64,000 nt of DNA from Microvelia longipes. Lineage: Eukaryota; Arthropoda; Insecta; Hemiptera; Veliidae. The notes beneath the pieces were generated by a model. The model was given only the letters and a program-made list of their open reading frames with translations. It did no database searches and was not told the DNA's origin. Where the stretch lies: assembly GCA_018340805.1 (NCBI GenBank), contig JACMZG010001870.1:20460123-20524122 (forward strand). Direction: 5' to 3'. Positions 56,580 to 64,000 of the stretch are shown piece by piece. The position numbers and the translations under genes are program-made. Positions within the stretch are counted from its first letter, which is position 1. Each line of letters opens with the position of its first letter.

Positions 56580-59500
56580 TCATCCCTTAGTAACAGTAGT
56601 AGTAACAAGGGTGGGGAGGCATAAGCCAGGCAAAACAAGCCACGTCGGGCTCTTTTTGCCAACCCCGTACCAGACCAGCCACCCTGGACTACAGAGCCTC
56701 AAATCGGCTGGGGAATCTCCCAGATCTTTTGGCAAAGATAGAGACATCCCCCACCGAAGGGTCCTAAGATCTTCCTCATGGAGGGTTCCCGATCCAAAGA
56801 CTTGGAATCTTAACCGTCCATACGCCTCACACTCTCCTAAGTAATGGAAAGCTGAATCCTCCTCTTCCAGACACTTGGGGCAAATTGAGTTATTAGCCAA
56901 ACCTAGTTTCTGAAGGTGATAATTAAAATGGTAGTGACCAGTTAAGATCCCAACCATCATACTTAATGAGTGGCGGTTAAGGCTCAGAAGCCATCTTAAC
57001 TTGGCAGAGTCAGGATTTGCTATCATCATCTTAGCCTGCCGACAACCTTGAGTATTCTCCCACATTCTAACCAACTGGGTTTGCCTCACCCTCTAAGGAG
57101 GTTCTTTACAAAACCATTGGAGAGTTCGAGAGCAGGTTCTGGTCCACAAAAAGGCTCTTCGGCGCCGTGCTTAGCTGCAATATCAGCTTGCTCGTTGCCA
57201 TAGATGCCTGTGTGCCCAGGGACCCAGTATAGTCTTACCTCTTTGCAAGATGCAAGTTCCTCTAATGACTTTATGCACTCTATTACTAAGGCTGAATTTG
57301 TTTTTACCCAGCCAAAGCTTTGAGGGCTGCCTGGCTATCCGAGCAGATGCAGACAGCCTTCCCAGGGCTCCTGACCATTTCAGGAGTGGTCGCTACCTCG
57401 AGGATGGCGTATACCTCTGCCTGAAAAACTGTGGTCATGGATCCCAAAGGGAAGCTTTTAGTCAAGTTAAGCCTTTCAATGTAGAGACCAGCCCCAGCAC
57501 TTCCAGTCTCCAGTAGGGAGCCGTCAGTAAAGCAAATGATGCTGTCTGGGGGGAATTCTACATTACCCTCTTTCCATTCTTCCCTGGTAGGAAAGGTAAT
57601 GGAATATCTCCTCTTATCATTAATATCATCAATTCCTCTGCTAGAGGCAGAAGTAATTGGTAATTCCTTTATTAATAAATTTGCAATCCTTGAGTGTCCT
57701 TTAACCCCCGCTCGTGGCTCGTGCCATAGACCCGCAGAGCGTAACCTCAGGCAGGTCGCCATAGCCTGTGACTTAATCCAACTAGCGAGGGGAGGAAGAC
57801 CTAGTAAGGTCTCAAGGGCAGCAGAAGGGGCAGTCCTTAAGCAACTAGTAATCGCAAGACAGGCAAGTCTTTGGATCTTTGACAGCTTTTTAGCAGCAGA
57901 TTCAAGCTCCACCCGCGGCCACCAGACAACAGATCCATAATGGATCCTTGGCCTGACTACCGCAGTATAGAGCCAGTGAACGACTTTGGGAGTAAATCCC
58001 CAGGTCCTTCCAACTGCGCGTCTAAGCTGCCAGAAAGTTGCCACTCCTTTATCAGTAACCTTTTCAATGTGGGATTTCCAGCTAAGTTTAGGATCCAAGA
58101 AAATGCCCAAGAACTTAACTCTGTCCTTCAGCTGTAGATAACTTCCGAACAGTTGGGGGGCAATGAAACCTCTTAACTTAGTTTTCCTCGTGAACAACAT
58201 TAACTCTGTCTTGGAAGGATTGATGGAGAGTCCCACTTCTCGGCACCATCCCTCCAATATAGAGGCTACCTCTTGCATAAGCTCGCAGACAGTTTTAAGA
58301 AAGCGTCCTTTGATTAAGACAACACCGTCATCGGCATACGCTTGAACGTAAAAACCTCTGGCCGCTAGCTTCCTCAGAAGGCTGTCCATGACCAAACACC
58401 ATAGCAATGGCGAAAGACAGCTGCCTTGGGGGCAGCCGCCAGTCACTTGAACCTCCGCACCTCCGTCACCAGAGGATACCTGTCTTTCCTCCAACAGGGA
58501 GATCACCCAGTTTGTGAGGGCCTTTGGGGACCCCCTCTCACTGAGAGCTTTGCATATAACCTTAATTCTTGCCCGATCAAAGGCACCCTCAACATCGAAG
58601 AAGAGAGCAAGGCAAAAATCTCCGGAGTCCAGAGATTTCTCAACCCTGCTAACCAGAGAGTGGAGTGCCGATTCAGTCGACTTGTGTCGTTGAAAGGCAT
58701 GCTGGTTTGGATGAAGAGGGTGCCGGGAAAGAAGTTCCTCTCGGATATAATTATCCACAATCCTTTCAAGGCCCTTGCCTATAAATGAGGTGAGGCTAAT
58801 GGGTCTATATGACTTGGCCTGGGTGTAATCCGTCTTCCCAGGCTTGGGAATGAAGACCACCCTGGCTGCCTTCCCCTCAGAGGGAACCTCCCCCCATGCT
58901 ACGCTAGCTCGGAATAATTTACTCAGAGAGGGGTAAATTACATCCATGCTCCGCTGAAGCACGATTGGAGGAATCCCATCAGGGCCTGCTGCCTTAAAGG
59001 CTTGAAATTGACTGAATGACCATTTTATGATACCATCAGTGATAACCTTATCAGCCAAGTTCCAATCAGGTACACAGGAAACCTCTGGAGTGGTTTCCTT
59101 ATTGACCTGACCTTCACCCGGGAAGTGAACTTTAAGGAGATGACATAAGGATTCGTGTTCTCCTTTAGTCCATGTACCATCAGATCTCTTAAGAGATCCA
59201 AGCACTGCTCTCCTTCCTTCCTCACCAAGCAGTTTTGAAAGCCTGACAGCATCTGCCATGGAGGAAATTTCCTCACAATGACTTTGCCAGCTGGCTCTCT
59301 TGCTTTTCCTCACCTCTTTTTTAAACTTCCTTCTTGCTCCTCTGTAACTTTCCCAGCACAAAGGATCCATGGATCGAACAGCACGGTTTAGAGCCCTTCG
59401 CATCTTCCTCTGCAAACGAGAAAGATGGGGACTCCACCACCGTACCTTACGCACTGGTTCAGAAACTAAGGGGCTGTTTTCCTCATAAGTATTCCTCAGA

Positions 59501-60326
59501 TTGTCAGAGAGAGCTTTGGCACCTTCCAGAAAATTCTGGCGGTCGCCATAGTCCCCAGGCATCTCCTCTGGAAGAGAGGACAGCTTTTCAGCAAAAGCCA
59601 CCCAGTCAGTCTTCCTAGGATTGCGCTTAAGTAAGGGTTGCTCTGAATCAGCAGGCAAATCAAAAGCTATCATACGATGATCAGAAGTTGATATGTCCAT
59701 AGTGACTCTCCAATCTTTGATATTTTGAGCCAATGCTCTGGATGCAACCGTTATGTCAATGACCTCCTTCCTTCTTCGATTGACAAAGGTCGCTTCCTTG
59801 CCACGGTTTAGCAGCTCTAAGCTTGTCCCTGAAAGGTACTCAAGTAATGAGTCCCCTCTCTGGTTACAGTCAGAGCTGCCCCACACGACGTGGTGAGCAT
59901 TAGCATCACATCCTATAATCATATTTAAGTTATTTTCCTCAGCATAGCCAACCACTCTACACATCTCTCCCGAAGGAGGAGGGGCGGCGGAGTCATAAGG
60001 TAAGTATAAACTCGCCACCAGAATGTTAGAGGGTTGACCATTAGCCTTACATTCCAAGATAGCTGCAGTTGCATCCCTGGATCCAAACTCCGAGAGGTGA
60101 GAAAGTTTTAGATCCTTGGTTGCTACAATGCAGCTTCTTGGAATGTCATTCCTTGCATTAGATAAAATAGTTAACCATATCCTCCCCGACCTCTGACACT
60201 ACCACGGTACACATAGGGCTCTTGAATGAGAACCACTGTAGAAGACCTCTTTGCTAAAAGGCGTACTAGTTCAGCAGTCGCCTCCTTGCTGTGGTGCAAA
60301 TTAATTTGTTTAAAGTGCACCATCAT
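56580..60326 (-). pseudogene. LOA-like ORF2: endonuclease, reverse transcriptase, RNase H, zinc knuckle
   Basis: The start is the ATG pair at 60321-60326, followed by INLHHSKEATAELVRLLAK and LIQEPYVYRG of the AP-endonuclease. A frameshift near 60167 leads into a 917-codon open frame (60057-57304). This holds GCDANAHHVVWGS and TSDHRMIAFD (endonuclease), KSYRPISLTSF, NQHAFQRHKSTESAL, GCPQGSCLSPLLW and YADD (about residue 570, nucleotides near 58340; reverse transcriptase), and FTDGSLLETGSAGAG plus SDSQAALKAL (RNase H). A second shift at about 57306 and a third near 57090 break the rest: WVPGHTGIYGNEQAD of RNase H, and the C-terminal CPKCLEEEDSAFHYLGEC knuckle in frame 57089-56580. The protein would be about 1,240 residues. 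Only three lesions were found, so it is recently dead or mis-sequenced. Confidence 0.8.
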
Positions 60327-62061
60327 GAGGTCTTTGGTCATCGGTCTGGGGAGTATCCTGCTCTGGGTTAGATTCGATGCCGTGCTCGATCGCGTCAGTT
60401 GGAGGGACTACATGAGTCCCATACCAATTGCGCGGCCGGTGAACGGGCAGCGAGATCAACCCAAAGTATAACCTCCATCCCGCTTCCTCTAGATGGTGTA
60501 AATCCTCTGTCCTGGCCAAATAGGAAACGTGCCAATTTCCAGGTCTTCCCTCAACAGCCCCTGAGGTCCAGTAGCGTATACCTGGAACCGTGGATCGATT
60601 CCGATGGTATAAGCGACAGAGAGTAGCTTCAGTGTTCGGCCGCTGCACATCCCGTAGCCAGAAGGCCACTCTAAAGGGCCGAGGGGCTTCAGAACGAAGC
60701 ATCACTCTAAAACCACTTCCCTCGATGGTTGGAGGCCTCCACTCATTTAGAGTCCATTCCATAGATGCTACATCCGAGGGGTGACTAGTAACCAACCTGG
60801 TTCCACAAGTCCGGCCTGTTCAAACCTTAACTCAGGTCCCTGGTGGTCAAAAGATAATTCTCCTCCCATAGCCTCTATAGAGCTATCATCTAAGTGGCGT
60901 CTAAGTTGGTCAGCCTCAGATCTAGACAAAGGAATATTGGAGCTGTCACGTAGAACAACAATCTGAAGTGGATTGCTCCTAGTAACATCTCGGTAGGATT
61001 GCTGCCTAGAACCAGCTGGGTGCCTATCCTGTCCAGGTTGGGCAGGATTGGCTTCCTGCTGGCCCTTAGCGGCATCTGAGTTGTCAGATCCAAGAGGACA
61101 GCCTGGAGGCATTAGGCCAGATGAGCCATTGCCTCCGTCTGCTCTCCGTCACCTGGGTACTGAGGACCGTGCACTTGTTGTTGAGCACCAGCTGGTGGCT
61201 GGAGGTTGTTATCCCTACTGCCACCTGCTCGCTCTCTACCTGAAAAAGGGTTACCTGGTCGAGATCCCTGATTAGGTTTCATCATTACATCCCTCTTAAG
61301 AGGGGATACACCTCCAAAGCCAGCAGGGGGTGGTCGTTTGGCGTGGCGAGTGTTTTCAGGGGTGATAGAGGCAGAATCCCTTTTTCTCTTGGGAGTAGTA
61401 GGTGGTGGTGGTGGAAGGGGCAAACCGTCTCTCAATAGTGATGATCTTGGAGCCTTGGGGAGAATTGGCTTAGCAGCCTCTTTCTTAGCAGTTCTAGCTG
61501 CGTCTCTGGCTCCAGGTCCTCTCGTTGTTCCCCTTGGGCCTTGGTTCTGGGTCCCTTTTTTGCTGGATGCATACCGTGCCTCCTGCAAGCTAGGGAACCC
61601 GGAACGGCCAGGATTTCTTGGGTTTGGTGGTAATGTTGCCCATGGTCCAGATGAGCCATGGCCAGACTCCCCATCACTTTGTGGAGGATTCCCTGGGGGC
61701 ATTGTATTTGCCTCCTTGGATCCTTCACTTTTGGATTGTCTCCTCATATCCCTCTCTTTCTGCCTTCTGCGCTTCCTTTGCATCTTCTTCCTTTCTTTCT
61801 CCTTCAAGAACCTGGCCCTCGCCGCCTCCCCAAGATTGCCCTTTCCATCTGACTCCTCGGAGGAGGATTCTGATGAGGAGGGATCTCGGGGTGTCGGCGA
61901 AGGAGCGGGGCTCTTGAGAGGTCCTCCTCTTCTGCTAGGGATAAATTCCCTATAGTCTCCTTCACAGCTTCTTCTTTCTCCATCTCACTAGTAGGTTGGG
62001 GCGGGACTCCCATCGACTTTTGCGCATCAGTCGACTTTTCGTTTTCATTATCGTAATCCAT
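60310..62061 (-). pseudogene. LOA-like ORF1 (gag-like RNA-binding protein), frameshifted
   Basis: Starts ATG at 62059-62061. Four overlapping open frames (62061-61804, 61807-61112, 61112-60768, 60795-60310) read as one protein with three shifts. The first half is acidic, then Lys/Arg-rich (KEKERKKMQRKRRRQKERD) and Pro-rich (LPLPPPPPTTPKRKRD). The second half has a globular part, LQIVVLRDSSNIPLSRSEAD ... LRFEQAGLVEPGWLLV ... GSGFRVMLRSEAPRPFRVAF, which resembles the DUF4780-type domain in insect LOA ORF1 proteins. That match is from memory of the family pattern and is moderate. It ends DGAL-stop, and the ATG of ORF2 lies inside its last codons. Confidence 0.65.
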
Positions 62062-62064
62062 AAT

Positions 62065-62640
62065 GGCTGAAATTATTAGAAAAATAGTGCATATGTGTTA
62101 TGTTATGGTGTGTAAGAGTAGGTGTAGAAGGATTTACTTTCAAACCCTAAACCAGATGGCTGGAATTGCTCCAACAGCTGGTCAGACCTGGCGGCCGCGT
62201 CAAAGCCCCCCCGGGGTGAGCAGCAGGTCCCAATCCAGGCGCCCACCTGGCACTGCAACTCATCCCGCGGATTTTACACTGACCTGTGTATCCCTTCTTC
62301 TCTTTGGGCTAATTGACCGAGGTCAAAAAGAGCTTTAGGGGCTGGGATCAGCGGCCGGGCGCTACTCCGTTGCTAAGAACGCTACCATTCCAGGTCTCGC
62401 TTATTGGTTCCTGCCTCCTTAGTTCAGGGAATCCAGCATCTCCTCCCATTGACCTTTGATAAGAGTGTATGTGTTTATGTCAGTGTTGGATGAGGTAATT
62501 GAGCTCAGGGTGAACTTATCGAAGGTCGCTACGCTCCTCAGCTGCTCATCTCAGCTGCCCCTTGGCTGGAGTTGGATGCAGTTTAGCCTCATGCCCAGGA
62601 TGTGTCCATCCCTTAAGTAATCATCATTCATTTTAGATCG
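62065..62640 (-). promoter_or_regulatory. probable 5' UTR/internal promoter of the LOA-type element
   Basis: GC-rich sequence (e.g. TGGCGGCCGCGTCAAAGCCC on the + strand) continuous with ORF1 and ending sharply at the AT-rich host DNA near 62640. LINEs of this kind use an internal promoter in this region. No motif can be fixed. Confidence 0.4.
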
Positions 62641-63690
62641 GAACAATTAAAATTTGACATGAATGTCAAGTACTTTATAGTCATCTATAAAAATAATTAA
62701 CTGTCAGATCTTAAAGACATTAGGAAAAGTAATCATACATATCCGTCCAAGTTCTGTACTCTCTGGTATGTCTTCTAAATGTTGACCCAGTGATAATCAC
62801 ACATAAGAGAGCATAAGGTTATAATAATACTCACAGTTTACATTACATAAACTTCTGGACTTATCATAAAAAACCATCTGAATTGATATTAAATTTTTAT
62901 TTAATTAATAAATTTTCTATAATTTGATCTGTGTTACATAGAGAGTATATCAATTTAAAAGACAGGGAGATAAGTGTTACCATTGTAAAAGAATAACAAG
63001 AGTTCAATGAACAGTAAGACCATATTTTACTAAATCGTATCTAGTGTGACTTTCTAGCCATAGAAATAAAAGTTAAGGTATCCAAATTAAGTATTTAATT
63101 AATCTTATTAATTAATAATATGTCAAGCCAAAAAAATATCTTTACCTGCCTAAGAAAAAATAGGTTAAAATCATAAAACATTTTTTAGGCAATAAGCCCT
63201 CATTGCGTTCTTAGGAATGTTAAATCCATGTTTCACCAATAACTTATTTCTCTATGACTTGTCTATTTCTTTGAAACAAATACAGGAAAAACAACATTTT
63301 CCTGTTTAACTGTCAACTGATTTAAGCATGTGTAATACTAGCAGAAAACTTAATTCTACCAGTTTGAATGAGATATTAGACCTGAAATATTCAGGTTTAA
63401 TTGAAAAACAACCAGTACTTGATCTTTTATTGAATTTAACTTATTTTAAATGATAATGTAGTAATAAAATAGCTATACAAACCCTATGTACAAAAATATG
63501 TAAGGGGGTAATTTAGTTGGTCCAAGGTGGATTTTAAATAGTTCAAAGTGGTCCATGAGCTCCCATGGGCTAGAAATTCCAGTTTTAGATATTGATTATT
63601 AACTTGTCACTCGCCAAAAAACAAATTTTTTGCAGCAAAAATGCCACTTTAAAGCCTAGTTACATAATCAATTATTACAGCCACCATCTT
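62641..63690. other. AT-rich DNA, nothing recognised
   Basis: No repeat or gene seen. A 60-bp stretch at 63700-63759, bordered by ATATTTCAG and GTAATT, looks like an exon (frame giving AGSSSYQPLPQKYARFSVA or the frame starting MPDHLL) but has no recognised partner. Confidence 0.3.
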
Positions 63691-63804
63691 ATATTTCAGA
63701 TGCCGGATCATCTTCTTACCAACCCTTGCCTCAGAAATATGCTAGATTCTCAGTTGCAGGTAATTTTTTTCATAAAATTGTTTGCTATTAAGTTCATCTT
63801 TTAA

Positions 63805-64000
63805 TTGGTGGAAGTTTACACCGAAAATCGGGATAAGTGACATCACACCATGTAGTATGTATATGGAGGACTGTAACCATAAACAAGCGGTTAGCGGATA
63901 CTTTAAAAAAGAACGAGGCGGTACCTGTTGGTTAGCGGCGGGCGGAGAGCTAGGCTCGAGTATGTATAGCGTTAAGACGCACACGCACACACTGCATTCT
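63805..64000 (-). repeat. second BEL/Pao LTR copy, inverted, cut by the window edge
   Basis: On the - strand this matches the last ~195 bp of the LTR at 44196-44496 up to CTTCCACCAA with only about four differences (for example GTGATGTCAC against GTGACGTCAC). The 3' LTR end therefore faces left and the element, or a solo LTR, continues beyond the right edge. Confidence 0.8.

Larger units (their letters stand above)
56465..62640 (-). mobile_element. LOA-type non-LTR retrotransposon with both ORFs
   Basis: A GC-rich block on the - strand in otherwise AT-rich DNA. From right to left: a GC-rich 5' UTR (about 62065-62640), ORF1, ORF2 overlapping ORF1 by about 17 bases, and an AT-rich 3' UTR (56465-56579) running into the gap. 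The set of AP-endonuclease, reverse transcriptase, RNase H and a C-terminal knuckle, with an ORF1 of this kind, points to the LOA/I group. It is near full length but carries several frameshifts. Confidence 0.75.

Noticed and set aside
61338..61955. 205-codon + strand frame in the GC-rich LOA block
   Set aside because: It is the antisense of ORF1. The - strand reading gives the meaningful basic and proline-rich protein.

Overview
The window is an AT-rich animal (eukaryotic) genomic segment, most likely from an insect. Genes are split by spliceosomal introns with GT/AG borders. The host genes are metazoan families, and most of the remaining sequence is mobile DNA of kinds common in arthropods: BEL/Pao, LOA-type and CR1-like non-LTR elements, Penelope-like, Polinton, tRNA-derived SINEs, and MITEs or foldbacks. 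I cannot name the species from sequence alone. A hemipteran-like repeat flavour is only a guess. There are two assembly gaps, 40833-40932 (100 N) and 55545-56464 (920 N).

Host genes, left to right: (1) a partial centrin, + strand, last three coding exons at 1904-3723, with the 5' part missing; (2) a complete Caprin homologue, + strand, nine coding exons at 8404-17733, 520 aa, with a G3BP-type FIQD motif and a C-terminal RGG region; (3) a complete VMA21 V-ATPase assembly factor, - strand, three exons at 24096-25994, 93 aa; (4) a 77-aa single-pass membrane protein that I do not recognise, + strand, two exons at 28831-28990 and 39050-39123, split by a 10-kb intron. VMA21 and gene 4 are divergently arranged. 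I see no operon-like functional link between the four.

The 10-kb intron of gene 4 holds a degraded Penelope-like element (about 30250-31425, with a GIY-YIG remnant) and a 7.2-kb Polinton/Maverick derivative (31772-38958). The Polinton has long terminal inverted repeats and a 6-bp target duplication. It retains only zinc-finger and decayed DNA polymerase B sequence plus several tandem arrays. Its right end lies 85 bp from the splice acceptor.

From 40 kb onward the window is a transposon-rich block: a BEL/Pao remnant with a 3' LTR (40933-44496), a CR1-like LINE inside an (AT)n tract (44764-47470), a foldback (47610-48095), a SINE and a 148-bp tandem array (48160-48840), a LINE fragment on - (49517-50640), a TIR element (50659-51392), a nearly perfect 1,047-bp hairpin element (52473-53519), a GC-rich LOA-type LINE on - with both ORFs (56465-62640), and a second copy of the BEL LTR in opposite orientation at the right edge (63805-64000).

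A theme across the window is the abundance of inverted-repeat (foldback) elements, several carrying a CTGATGA...GAAA motif near their arms. This motif is reminiscent of the hammerhead-like core found in Penelope-like element ends.
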